64,000 bases of DNA from Odiellus spinosus (Eukaryota > Arthropoda > Arachnida > Opiliones > Phalangiidae): assembly GCA_963920705.1 (NCBI GenBank), contig CAWUCO010000283.1:879770-943769 (forward strand), in the 5' to 3' direction. Positions 49,690 through 60,885 of this stretch are shown piece by piece. The position numbers and the translations under genes are program-made. Position 1 is the stretch's first letter, and every line of letters starts with the position of its first letter. The notes under the pieces are model-generated. The model worked only from the letters and a program-made list of their open reading frames with translations. It did not search any database and was not told where the DNA came from.

Positions 49690-49965
49690 AGGAATATCCC
49701 AAAGGAAATGTCGCAAAGGGAATGTCCCAAAGAAGATGTCTCAAAGAGAATGTCTCAAAGGGAATGTTTCAGAGGGAATGCATTAGAGAGAATGTTGCAG
49801 AAGGAATGGATCAGTGGGAATGTCTCAGAGGGAATGCCTCAGAGGGAATGTCTCAGAGGGAATGTCTCAGAGGGAATGTCTCAGAGGGAATGCCTCAAAT
49901 GTCCCAGAGTGAATGTTCTAGAGGGAATGTCCCAGAGGGAATGTTCCAAACATTGAAAAGGGGAA
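49690..49965. repeat. 14-bp tandem array, about 19 copies
   Basis: GGAATGTCTCAGAG with frequent single changes. It lies directly beside the ISL2EU-like palindrome. Open frames (112 and 82 codons) are artefacts. Confidence 0.93.
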
Positions 49966-50633
49966 AAATGGAAAAGGGGTGACATGGAATCCCAAAGAAC
50001 AACAGCAACTCCCCATAAGAGTCTGGGTCCACGTAATGTTAAAAATTTTCGTCTCTTTTATGATAAATTCGTATTATATTATTAAAATAGGGTAGTTGGG
50101 GGATAATTTAAAGCTAAAATTCGAGCTCACAACTGTAAATTTTGGGAATTACAACGAATGTAAGGTTTCTTCCATAATGTAAAGAATAGGAAGAATCTAT
50201 GACTTCCGTGCCGGATATGAAAGCCTTCCCACACACGAAAATCTTGAACGGTTATTATTTTAGATTCATAATTATGTTAGGAAAATATTAGGAAAGAATT
50301 ATTTTGTAACTGCCACGGGTATAGTGCTGGCGGCAAAATGAAATTCGTATATTTTTGGTCTACTATGCCTCGAAATCCTCGAAAACGCCTGTAGAAGTGT
50401 TCCACTTGTCAAGCATTCATGCAGTAGGCTTTTGCTAGCTTTACAGGGGCCGTGCAAAGACTATATAGCTTACTTGAATAGTCTTTGGTGTATAAGAAAC
50501 TCGTAAAATAAATAGAGAAATCATACCAATTAGAAGATACTGGAGTAGTATCTTTAATTTTTATTTCATATTAAACAAAACACACTTGTATAAAACGGAC
50601 AAATTATTCATTTAACGCTAAGGTTTTCTACGT

Positions 50634-52508
50634 TTAACGTATGTCTGGTAGTTCAAGCTCAGTGGCATCTTCACACACTACACGCAATTTTGACTGGTAC
50701 CAACTGCCTCGATCTTCATGGCGACGATAACCAAGATACCAGATTACGCTGCTAACGTGGACACAAGTACCTATCGTCAAACTACCACCTTTGCAATTGC
50801 AATACCAGCCTTTAATGGCATTTGCACCTGTCCCGTTCGGTACATAACGAATTAGAGCTTGGTGAACAGCTGAGGTGGAAAATTGACCAGGCACGCGTAT
50901 ACGAATTAAGTCATGTTCAACTTTGGACACTTCGACGCTGAAAGAGCCGGATTTCTCTATAGTCAACGCCACATAAGATTCAGCGCGTTTCGTTTTAAAG
51001 TCGCTCATTACCACCTCACGTACATCACTTTCACAAAGTACAGGGAAGTCTTGAAATTCACTATCCTCAATTCGTTGCCATTGAGGATTTTCTTTCGTAG
51101 AGACTGCCAGCATTTTTTCGACGGAGTCTTCCCAGGAACCTTTAAGATGTAACTCCGGGTGGTAGGCGTTCAACAGCGCAGCAGCAATTTGAAGAAGTTC
51201 CGGAACTAATGGTAACATATGCACAGGTATACGGTTTTGAAAAAAACGATACACCGTTTGCAAATGCCCATTCCTAACTTCAACCGGCCACCTGAAGTAC
51301 GTTACTTGTCGGGAACGATTAACTTCTTGCGTGTTTACTTGCTTCTCGCCTTTAGACAAGAACGAAGGCATTTGTAAATCCACACCCAGTTCAGTCAGTA
51401 CGCTGTTAGAGTCTCGAAAACCGCGGTCTGCCAGTACAACGTCACCAACTTGAAAGAAAGACTGGAGTTCTTCTCTCTTTTTGATAGAATGGTTTAAAAT
51501 GCGCGCGTCGTTATTGCGGCCATTAGCAAAGTAGGGTCCGATTATATCTATTATGTAACCCGTAGTTGTTACCATTAACATTGGCTTGAGGATATGCTGG
51601 CCTTTGTGCACACAGAAGGATTTGTGAAGAACGGTATAGTCCTTGGATCTTCCAACCTTGATATAGGTGCCATCTACAATGGTAATAAGACAATTAGGCT
51701 TGTTGCTAGCAAAGAGTTTTACTGCTGCTCCAGATTGATGGTTTGTTATCAGATTGTCACGTGATAAGTGTTGCAGGCCAAAATTATGTGGCACGAAATG
51801 CTCCGATAAAGCCATAATAACCGCTTTTACAGTGTTTGATACCGATCTTTCAGTTAAATGAAATAAAGTTGATAACACCTTATTGGAGATACCCAATCGC
51901 AATTTCACCAATAATACTGCTAGAGCTGTCTTCGACGAACAGCATCTGATGGTACGAATAATGTCCTCAATAGTCGAATGCAACTCTAGGAACTCGTGCA
52001 GGGACAATGAAGTTAATACTTTACAGTCTTCATCACTTTGTATGAAGTTGTCAAAGCTCGGCGTCCGTAGGTCGTTAACACATTTCCTGAGGTCCTGTAA
52101 TAGTTGCTCAATGTCCGTGGCAGTCATAATGGTTGATCTAGCGGAAACCTGAATTCCAGCAATTATTTCGGTGGGAAGCTCTCCGTTAACGAGATGCGTG
52201 GAGCACATTCGGTTGTCCCGATGAATAAATATGGCTCTTTCCACAAATATACTTGTTCTCACTTCGGCTTTTACCCTGGTTCGTGTACTAACACCGCAAA
52301 TGAAGCAAGTCTTTGGCAGGGGCCGAACACAACTGTGCTTTATGCAAATAGTGTTTGATGACGTACGCTTTCGTGGTAATTGCGACGTTGATGGCTGAGG
52401 TATTGGTGACGGTGATGGATTAGATACTGTGGACTTTGTTGGTTCAGGTACTGTGGACGTTGATGGCTCAGGTACTGTTGACGTTGATGGATTAGATACT
52501 TGCGTCAT
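50634..52508 (-). CDS. DDE_4-type transposase with C-terminal SWIM-like zinc finger
   Basis: 624 intact residues. Residues 1-48 are Ser/Thr/Pro repeats (STVPEP). Residues 68-105 form a C2CH finger (C68, C71, C102, H105). Residues about 165-250 are a helix-turn-helix region (LSLHEFLELHSTIEDIIRTI, RLGISNKVLSTLFHLTERSV). The DDE nuclease follows: D279 in TIVDGTYIKVGRS, D361 in VVLADRGFRD, and E410 in RWPVEVRNG. Residues 570-584 (C570, C572, C582, H584: WYCNCKGG...GTCVH) are a SWIM-type CxC...CxH finger. This combination fits the PHIS group (PIF-Harbinger, ISL2EU, Spy), nearest to ISL2EU. It would cut and paste the element using its ends. No stop or frameshift, so it may be active. The YqaJ nuclease partner known from ISL2EU elements is not in the window. 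Confidence 0.85.
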   Translation of the reverse strand: MTQVSNPSTSTVPEPSTSTVPEPTKSTVSNPSPSPIPQPSTSQLPRKRTSSNTICIKHSCVRPLPKTCFICGVSTRTRVKAEVRTSIFVERAIFIHRDNRMCSTHLVNGELPTEIIAGIQVSARSTIMTATDIEQLLQDLRKCVNDLRTPSFDNFIQSDEDCKVLTSLSLHEFLELHSTIEDIIRTIRCCSSKTALAVLLVKLRLGISNKVLSTLFHLTERSVSNTVKAVIMALSEHFVPHNFGLQHLSRDNLITNHQSGAAVKLFASNKPNCLITIVDGTYIKVGRSKDYTVLHKSFCVHKGQHILKPMLMVTTTGYIIDIIGPYFANGRNNDARILNHSIKKREELQSFFQVGDVVLADRGFRDSNSVLTELGVDLQMPSFLSKGEKQVNTQEVNRSRQVTYFRWPVEVRNGHLQTVYRFFQNRIPVHMLPLVPELLQIAAALLNAYHPELHLKGSWEDSVEKMLAVSTKENPQWQRIEDSEFQDFPVLCESDVREVVMSDFKTKRAESYVALTIEKSGSFSVEVSKVEHDLIRIRVPGQFSTSAVHQALIRYVPNGTGANAIKGWYCNCKGGSLTIGTCVHVSSVIWYLGYRRHEDRGSWYQSKLRVVCEDATELELPDIR

Positions 52509-52840
52509 TTGTCTTCGTTTTTGTGGTGGAGACGATGACGTTGAAGAGCCATGATCACTATGAAGGACGATTTGCTAGCATTTAAGAACGTTTGAAACTT
52601 TCGTGACAGACCCGAGCACTTTAAACAAATCTTCGTTGTTTTGCTATTAATTACAAGTGGTAATAACCCTTCACTAAAACGAAGAAAACGAGCAAAGCCA
52701 GCCTTTACGTGAGTGCCTATACCTCTACTTGTACTATTGGTAACTTTCCGATTCCACGCGTAACATGTATTTGGAGCCATCTCCAAATTCCAAGTGACTC
52801 TCACATTGATGTTATTGATAAGGAAAGTTCTTAAGATCAT
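52505..52840 (-). CDS. Possible THAP-like leader ORF of the ISL2EU-like element
   Basis: 111-codon ORF just upstream of the transposase in another frame. Around residue 21 it reads MAPNTCYAWNRKVTNSTSRG, similar to the start of THAP zinc-binding domains (M-x3-C-x3-C), but the second Cys is Arg, and later ICLKC would replace the C-x2-H pair. A GT after GIGTH could be a splice donor. It may be a decayed DNA-binding exon; the evidence is weak. Confidence 0.25.
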   Translation of the reverse strand: MILRTFLINNINVRVTWNLEMAPNTCYAWNRKVTNSTSRGIGTHVKAGFARFLRFSEGLLPLVINSKTTKICLKCSGLSRKFQTFLNASKSSFIVIMALQRHRLHHKNEDK

Positions 52841-52943
52841 GGTTCAAACCAGATATTACAATTTTTTTAATGTTTATAAAAACAGGTTTAATTATTTTTC
52901 GCCAACCTGGCTGGCAAAAAATATTAAAGACGTCTTTAATATA

Positions 52944-53990
52944 TGTAGATGGCACCTATATCAAGGTTGGAAGATCCAAGGACTATACCGTTCTTCACAA
53001 ATCCTTCTGTGTGCACAAAGGCCAGCATATCCTCAAGCCAATGTTAATGGTAACAACTACGGGTTACATAATAGATATAATCGGACCCTACTTTGCTAAT
53101 GGCCCCGCAATAACGACGCGCGCATTTTAAACCATTCTATCAAAAAGAGAGAAGAACTCCAGTCTTTCTTTCAAGTTGGTGACGTTGTACTGGCAGACCG
53201 CGGTTTTCGAGACTCCAACAGCGTACTGACTGAACTGGGTGTGGATTTACAAATGCCTTCGTTCTTGTCTAAAGGCGAGAAGCAAGTAAACACGCAAGAA
53301 GTTAATCGTTCCCGACAAGTAACGTACTTCAGGTGGCCGGTTGAAGTTAGGAATGGGCATTTGCAGCCGGTGTATCGTTTTTTTCAAAACCGTATACCTG
53401 TGCATATGTTACCATTAGTTCCGGAACTTCTTCAAATTGCTGCTGCGCTGTTGAACGCCTACCACCCGGAGTTACATCTTAAAGGTTCCTGGGAAGACTC
53501 CGTCGAAAAAATGCTGGCAGTCTCTACGAAAGAAAATCCTCAATGTCAACGAATTGAGGATAGTGAATTTCAAGACTTCCCTGTACTTCGTGAAAGTGAT
53601 GTACGTGAGGTGGTAATGAGCGACTTTAAAACGAAACGCGCTGAATCTTATGTGGCGTTGACTATAGAGAAATCCGGCTCTTTCAGCGTCGAAGTGTCCA
53701 AAGTTGAACATGACTTAATTCGTATACGCGTGCCTGGTCAATTTTCCACCTCAGCTGTTCACCAAGCTCTAATTCGTTATGTACCGAACGGGACAGGTGC
53801 AAATGCCATTAAAGGCTGGTATTGCAATTGCAAAGGTGGTAGTTTGACGATAGGTACTTGTGTTCACGTTAGCAGCGTAATCTGGTATCTTGGTTATCGT
53901 CGCCATGAAGATCGAGGCAGTTGGTACCAGTCAAAATTGCGTGTAGTGTGTGAAGATGCCACTGAGCTTGAACTACCAGACATACGTTAA
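52944..53990 (+). pseudogene. Partial second copy of the DDE_4 transposase, frameshifted
   Basis: Begins at VDGTYIKVGRS (first catalytic Asp region) and is nearly identical to residues 278-624 of the 50634-52508 protein. Two extra C at about 53103 change GPYFANGRNN to GPYFANGPAI and end the frame at 53130; the correct frame resumes and runs to 53990 (ending ELPDIR), with a few substitutions (for example T to P, W to C). The N-terminal half is absent because the arm begins at 52944. Not able to encode transposase by itself. Confidence 0.9.
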
Positions 53991-54631
53991 ACGTAGAAAA
54001 CCTTAGCGTTAAATGAATAATTTGTCCGTTTTATACAAGTGTGTTTTGTTTAATATGAAATAAAAATTAAAGATACTACTCCAGTATCTTCTAATTGGTA
54101 TGATTTCTCTATTTATTTTACGAGTTTCTTATACACCAAAGACTATTCAAGTAAGCTATATAGTCTTTGCACGGCCCCTGTAAAGCTAGCAAAAGCCTAC
54201 TGCATGAATGCTTGACAAGTGGAACACTTCTACAGGCGTTTTCGAGGATTTCGAGGCATAGTAGACCAAAAATATACGAATTTCATTTTGCCGCCAGCAC
54301 TATACCCGTGGCAGTTACAAAATAATTCTTTCCTAATATTTTCCTAACATAATTATGAATCTAAAATAATAACCGTTCAAGATTTTCGTGTGGGGGAAGG
54401 CTTTCATATCCGGCACGGAAGTCATAGATTCTTCCTATTCTTTACATTATGGAAGAAACCTTCCATTCGTTGTAATTCCCAAAATTTACAGTTGTGAGCT
54501 CGAATTTTAGCTTTAAATTATCCCCCAACTACCCTATTTTAATAATATAATACGAATTTATCATAAAAGAGACGAAAATTTTTAACATTACGTGGACCCA
54601 GACTCTTATGGGGAGTTGCTGTTGTTCTTTG

Positions 54632-55289
54632 CGTTAAGGCGTGAACAACCGTAATATGTGAAGGTAAAATTACTTTGAGCTTGACCATCTCTTTTACGCT
54701 TATATAGTTAAATTCGAAATTCTCGAACCGGGAGGTTCCTTCTAAAGGCTCGGGAGTTAAAAGTAGTTTTGGGGTTATTTCAAAATTTAGCGAAACTAAT
54801 TGAATCTTTCACTCTGAAAGCGAAAACGGTCGACAATCGTTAGACTAAAACATGTCTGGAAAAATTGATTAAGGTAATGGCTGTGGAACAGCGCAGAGAG
54901 ACGCCGAGATGAAAGATACAATCAGGGAGGAAATACAGAGTGTGTTACCGACCAAGAGTTCTACAATATAGATACGTGCAGTACTACTGGTTGGGCACTT
55001 AATTCAACTACAATTTGGGGGCAAGGTTCAAGATAGTGTTTCGGTAACTTTCAAATTAAATTATAAAAATAAAAAATTCGTATCTAAACAAGTATTCAAA
55101 CACCCCGTAATTATCGTAATGTAACTACGCAGTAGGCAGACATGACCCATGCAAATAATCATCTCGTTAATCGTTACTCGTGTCGTAATTCATTATAAAC
55201 CTTTAAAGGGATAATTCAACAGTGATTAATCAGTGATTAATTTATCGATTCCTTAGAGTTTAAATATCGTTTATAAACCTTTAAAAAAA
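54632..55289. other. No recognised feature
   Basis: Non-repetitive AT-rich sequence between the palindrome and a foldback element. Confidence 0.5.
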
Positions 55290-55495
55290 TTACAAACAAA
55301 TATTAAACTAGAAATAAATTTGAGACTTACTATCAAAATAGGCTTAGCTGGATTCATGGAGGTCCAGTATTCCCATATAAGGGAATTGGCCCATAGTCTT
55401 TATATGGGACGTTCAGCTAATCTCCATTAATCCAGCTAAGCCTATTTTTGATATTAAGTTTTAAACTTATTTATTGATTAATATTTGTTTGAAAT
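55290..55495. mobile_element. Foldback element FB3, about 205 bp
   Basis: AAAATAGGCTTAGCTGGATT with CATGGAG at 55337-55363 pairs with CTCCATTAATCCAGC, TAAGCCTATTTT at 55421-55447. Pairing extends outward (CAAATATTAA, AATAAATTTGAGACTTA) and inward (CCATATAAG / TTATATGG). Confidence 0.8.
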
Positions 55496-55734
55496 TTTTG
55501 TTTTTCTGTTGGATTAGTCCTATTTCGATTCTCCCTTAAGGCTCCTAATAAAACGGACCTAATGAAAATCTTAATTTATAAGCGCATAGATGGGGTGTAT
55601 CTATAAAAAACACGCTAACTGGCGTTTTTTATTTATGGATGTCTCGCAATTTCATCAGAAACGTCTATGAAGAATTAAAATACAACCTCCAGTTGTATTT
55701 CTTTATCTGACCGAGACTTTCATCAGAAACCTTA

Positions 55735-56066
55735 ATCAACGCCTCCTGTATTTTATCAAAGCCGGTGCACGCTAATGAAGCAGGAGAGGACCTTAGCTTG
55801 TATAGGATTGTCATTTTTTCTCGGTAGGTGGCAGGATCATTCATCGACTTTTGCGGACGCGTCTCTCCCGTTACCGTGGCAACCCGACGTAGGAGACGTT
55901 CCTACGTCAGGTTGCCACAGTAACGGGAAAGACGCCTCTGCAAAAATCGTTGGTTAATCGCGCCTCTAAAGGGGAAAATTGGCGAACTAGATTTCCTCTT
56001 ATAGAATTTTTTTTCCCGCTTGCACTGGCTTTGATAAAATATAGGAGGCGTTGCCTTAATGCCATT
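55735..56066. mobile_element. Foldback element FB4, near-perfect hairpin of about 332 bp
   Basis: The centre is at about 55900 (GTAGGAGACGTTCCTACGTC). Inner arms CGTCTCTCCCGTTACCGTGG and CCACAGTAACGGGAAAGACG pair; outer arms CAACGCCTCCTGTATTTTAT, CAAAGCCGGTGCACGC pair with GCTTGCACTGGCTTTG, ATAAAATATAGGAGGCGTTG. Arms of about 165 bp with almost no loop. Confidence 0.85.
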
Positions 56067-59000
56067 TCCGCTCTTTTTTTCTGACTGATAACTGAAAACA
56101 ACAATCATCACTATAATCATCGTAATCTTTGTCCTACCGTCCACTGAATTCGAGTTCATACAGGCAAAGCAAGATTGATTTAAGGTAGCTTGAAATGGAA
56201 GACTTTTAGAATGTACAAGTGCTTCTCTAGTTAAACACAGAAAAATCTAAAATAGGTTAACATTGTTAAATATTATTAGGTTAAAGCGAGTGTCGGCGCG
56301 ATCCTTGCCCCTTGAGTTTGCTCCACCGCACGACGCTTAAAAACTGACTGAATGTGCTGCCATCTATAATTTTCAAGTTTGCAGTAACGGTTTTTTTTTC
56401 TAGCAGTCCTGGAAATAAGCTACTTTGTCTCCCCTCACGTTTCACCCCCTTTTACTCCGCGAGTAGAGGAATATAGCTAGGGCCCGCTTTTAGGCCAATG
56501 GCGGGACATTAAGGGTACTTTTTGAGAACTTGTTTAGTTACGTAAAATAGATTTAAACAAAAAAAAAACTCGTTTTGGTTATTTTGATAAAGCTTCTTTA
56601 TTACTTATATTATACTCCGAAATACAAAATAGTATATGATTTAAACAGCCTATAGTAAAGAAAAATCGTCTCTTTATGTCTGCATTTGTCAATGAATTTC
56701 ACAAGCGCCCGAATGTGATGGTGAATAATAGAAATTAGTGGACTAAGTAATATTACAACGATATCGAATTCGCTTTTGATTACAATTACCGACCAAAACA
56801 AATCGATAGTCCGGTAGCGTAATCAGATGTATTACTTTCTGTGAGGTACATTATACCTGCCGAGTCTTAAAACGGCTAAAGCCGGAACCTTAGCGCTATC
56901 AGGTTTATACAAGACGTAACAAGAGCGTTTCAATCGTTAACGAATAAATTGCAGCCCGGCTACATTGAAAAAAGTTACAATCCCTGAAATATAAGCGGAT
57001 GGATTAGTCGAATTACGCGTTATTATGTTAAATAAAAACAAACTTGATTAATTTCCCTTCTTGAAAATAACGACGATTATATTCAAACCATTTTTTCATG
57101 GAAGATAATTATAATTTCTAGAAATCTGTATAGGAAAACAAAGGGCACAAAGGGTTGTTGGGTATCGTTTTAAATTTTTTTAAGAGGGGGCACTAAAAAC
57201 TGTGTACCGCATAAAACATAATAATAATGTTTTTAATCAAACACTAAAAATTTGCGAAATAATTATCAGTTCGTTTTTAATTGCCTTCTGGAAATGCTTC
57301 CACAAGCTACTGACAGCCCTGGAATAAAGGAAAAGTTGTGTTAGAGGGCTTTGGATTTTTTTATTATCCTTTATTGAAAAATATGTACAGCTGGCACTTT
57401 ATATTATAGTATTTTACAAAATAAAACAATTTCACAATTGTGCCCCCCCCCCCCCCCCAATATGGAAGTTGTTAATTGCGCATTTTTGGTGGGCAGTCAA
57501 GTGACGTCCTCACATCCCGCACGCGTCTGTATCAGGTCAAATTACAACAGGCTAAATTCTAGCCGCCTTAGCTGCAATGCTGCATTTCTATAATTTTGGA
57601 TATTCTTGGACAAGAGACGAAAGGAGGAAATTTGAAAAAGATTCGCGATAGCGCAGTCAGTCTGTTTGGCCAAATGGGGGAAAATAAAACGAGGAATTGG
57701 AGGGGAAAGCACAGTTTCAGAGGCTATGAACGACACGAGTTAAAACTTGTCGCCGCTCTTCATACCCTTACATTATAGAAAAATTGAGCCGGGAAACAAC
57801 TTTAACTCCCCCCTCTAATGTGTAAACAGGTGTTAAAAAGCGAGTAAGGTCTATTTTCGCCTACTGTTCTATTTTTCCCCCGCTATAGACATCTTGCGTT
57901 TATTTTTACCCCCTCGCCCCTCCAAAAGAGCTAAGCAACCTACAGAAAGTACAGAATCAGCCAAACAAAGGGGGATGAAACATGGGCATGCGATCATCAT
58001 TCCCCAGTGGGTTCCCTACCCCCTTTTTGAAACTATTCCTACCCCCTTCTAAACTATTTACATCGCTCTTAGGAGTTTTATATTTTCCATTTTCTCATGG
58101 ATATTTTCTCTGGCTACATTTCCGACTCGGTTTGGAAATGCGTCTGTCTGGGGGAGGGGGGATTGAAAGGGTTTTTGTCACAATATTATACGCAATTAGG
58201 GGTCAAATCCAAAAATAGTCTAAACGTTAATCCTTGATAAAATATTTTAAAAACCAATTTTTAATGATATCGGTCCCAATTGTTTACAGGTTTAGTACTT
58301 TTAATAATTCAGGGGAATATCTCAATAATGAAATTTTTTACACTTTGGGCGGTTGAACCATTTTCGGTATTTTCAATGAAAATACCGAAAATTCTTCCCA
58401 GGAAAGAAATAATTCTTACAAGTTTCTGTAGGAAGTAATTTTTCAACGAAAAATATTTTAAGGATTTTTATACATGATCTATTTCGAAAAATAGCGCCAC
58501 GAAGTTCACGAACTAAAATAAATGATAAGTGATGATAAAGATTTTGGTTTGGGGATGTCCAAAATAATTTAAGGGCGCTGAGTACCCTGTTAACCCTCAT
58601 ATAAGGGCTCGGAGGAGAGGGGAAATTTAAGCTCTGTTATGACTTCAAAGACAATTGAGGGAGGGGCGGTAATGTATACAAATCCGCAAGCCAACTGTGC
58701 CTTTTCGCCCAGTGGGGGCGGTGAAAAAACAGAAAAGCTGTTACTACTATTGAGGTACAGCGCCCTTCCCCCCAACCGTTCTTGTTGGCTTACTTACTCT
58801 TTGCTTTATGCAAGGTTCCCACCATTATGTCCAATTTTAAACCCCACCCCTCTTTCCTACCCCAAAAAATTACAAAAGGACCATAAAAAGCGTGGCAGAT
58901 CTGGCTATTGCCCTTATTATCCATGAGAAAATAATCCAAAAAGTAGCCCTCCAAAAAGACATTTGAGAAATCTTATTCCACAACGACAAATTGACGAAAA

Positions 59001-60354
59001 TAGACCTCCCCGATAAAACTCTCTCTCTATCATAACTTCATTAGTTGCTGCAAGGTCACATTCCGTTTATTAGAGAGATAATTTTGTGAAAGGGCGCATG
59101 GTCTAAAAAATAGACAAGAAATTACTTTCCCTCATGGGAAGGGGAGAATGGGGATTATATGGGTGAGAAAAGTAGGTGAAAATAGACCTTATACTGCTAA
59201 AATAACTCTTAAAAGAGACCATATTATTTTCAAGGCCCCTTCCCCCCATTCTCATTTTATACAAAAGAATAGAGAATATATAAAAAGGGGATTTCACAAT
59301 CTGACTCAAATGCTTTTTTCAAGGTAAAACCGTTACCCAAATGATAAAATTAAACATTTGGTGGGTTAAAATTCCATGACCTTTTTCCTGACCTTTGGCA
59401 ACCCTGATTATGAATTGATTCAAGATTTCTTCAAATAGCCTATTCTGATCAAAATGAGTCCCTTTCATTGGCTAGAACACCTGGGACGTTTATTACCCCT
59501 CAAACGATACTACTCTATTTTACGATTATAAAGGAGTAATTTCACAAAATAAGACTTTTAACCTAAAGGGGAGGGATAGGGTATTATATTGTACTGCATG
59601 TAGTTTTTCCGTGGAAAAGACAAAGCAAAAATGACTATTTTCGTTTCCACCAATCATAAAAATAAATTCGTACTTTTTTGGCTTTGGTATTTAAAATTTT
59701 AGATTTGCCGTCAGTTGCAATTACTTTATAATATAGTTAGAAAATTTATAGACTACGTATACATATGAAAATATAATTATTTCCCGTATTAGCAACCTGT
59801 GTTCCCAAGAGTTACATTACCTGTAAATAAAACTGTAATATTGCTTTGTGGCTTGGCTCAAGGATACTCTGAAGTTTCATTGTACTTCCTCAATTTTTTT
59901 TTTTTTTTTGTTAAATAGACTGCTGTATTTACAGTATTGTGTTGATATCGAGAGCCAATTTGTTTTTGAGAAATAGACACCCTTCTGTGTGCTATGATAG
60001 GGGTCTAAATCAATCATCCAATAAACAGTATGGTTATATAATAATTATTTATCTATTCTCGGGCTCATTCAATAACTGAATGTTGAATTTCAAAATAAAC
60101 CGAGTCCGAGCTAAACTGAAACGTACCATGTATATTTGATTGAGCCCAATGTGAGCTGCAAGTAAAGTTTTGAGCCCGAAGGGAGCTCTATACCCGAGCT
60201 GAGCCAGATCTCCGGCACACAGCTATGATAACAGCTTTATTTTGATTTACATTAACGACGAATAAATGAAGTTCTACTCCATTTACTGTTTTTGTTGACC
60301 CTTGACACATATGAATGCTCTCAATATACAGTTTCCAAGAGAGACAAAGCTGAT
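56067..60354. other. Long stretch without recognised genes
   Basis: Contains a C homopolymer at 57446-57461, an AT-rich palindrome CGGTATTTTCAATGAAAATACCG-like at 58364-58390, and many C-rich short tracts (CCCCCTTT types) at 57800-59300. Near 59395 ACCTTTGGCAACCCT resembles the end of repeat family R4. Short ORFs show no recognisable motifs. Confidence 0.5.
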
Positions 60355-60885
60355 GGTTCACCCGAAATCGCGATGGCTCACCCGAAATCGCGAAAGCTCA
60401 CCCGAAATCGCGAAAGCTCACCCGAAATCGCGAAAGCTCACCCGAAACCGCGAAAGTTCACCCGAAATCGCGAAAGTTTTTCCCGAAATCGCGAAAGTTT
60501 TTCCCGAAATCGCGAAAGTTTTTCCCGAAATCGCGAAAGTTTTTCCCGAAATCGCGAAAGTTTTTCCCGAAATCGCGAAAGTTTTTCCCGAAATCGCGAA
60601 AGTTTTTCCCGAAATCGCGAAAGTTTTTCCCGAAATCGCGAAAGTTTTTCCCGAAATCGCGAAAGTTTTTCCCGAAATCGCGAAAGTTTTTCCCGAAATC
60701 GCGAAAGTTTTTCCCGAAATCGCGAAAGTTTTTCCCGAAATCGCGAAAGTTTTTCCCGAAATCGCGAAAGTTTTTCCCGAAATCGCGAAAGTTTTTCCCG
60801 AAATCGCGAAAGTTTTTCCCGAAATCGCGAAAGTTTTTCCCGAAATCGCGAAAGTTTTTCCCGAAATCGCGAAAGTTCAGTTACA
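60355..60885. repeat. Minisatellite, 20- to 21-bp unit, about 25 copies
   Basis: The first five or so units are 20 bp (CTCACCCGAAATCGCGAAAG); the remaining ones are 21 bp (TTTTTCCCGAAATCGCGAAAG). Because 21 is divisible by three the long 200-codon frames here are artefacts. Confidence 0.97.

Larger units (their letters stand above)
49993..54631. mobile_element. ISL2EU/PHIS-like transposon in a large palindrome
   Basis: A full minus-strand copy (about 49993-52840) is followed by a second, partial copy in inverse orientation (52944-54631). The inverted arms, 49993-51678 (1686 nt) and 52944-54631 (1688 nt), are almost identical; the right arm has two extra C at about 53103. Both outer ends are CAAAGAACAACAGCAACTCC. 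The unique centre of about 1.27 kb holds the 5' half of the left copy's transposase. Superfamily call from the transposase; no target duplication confirmed. Confidence 0.8.

Noticed and set aside
50913-52152. + strand ORFs opposite the DDE_4 transposase, and 53472-53711 on the minus strand
   Set aside because: Antisense shadows; the same shadow appears in both palindrome arms.
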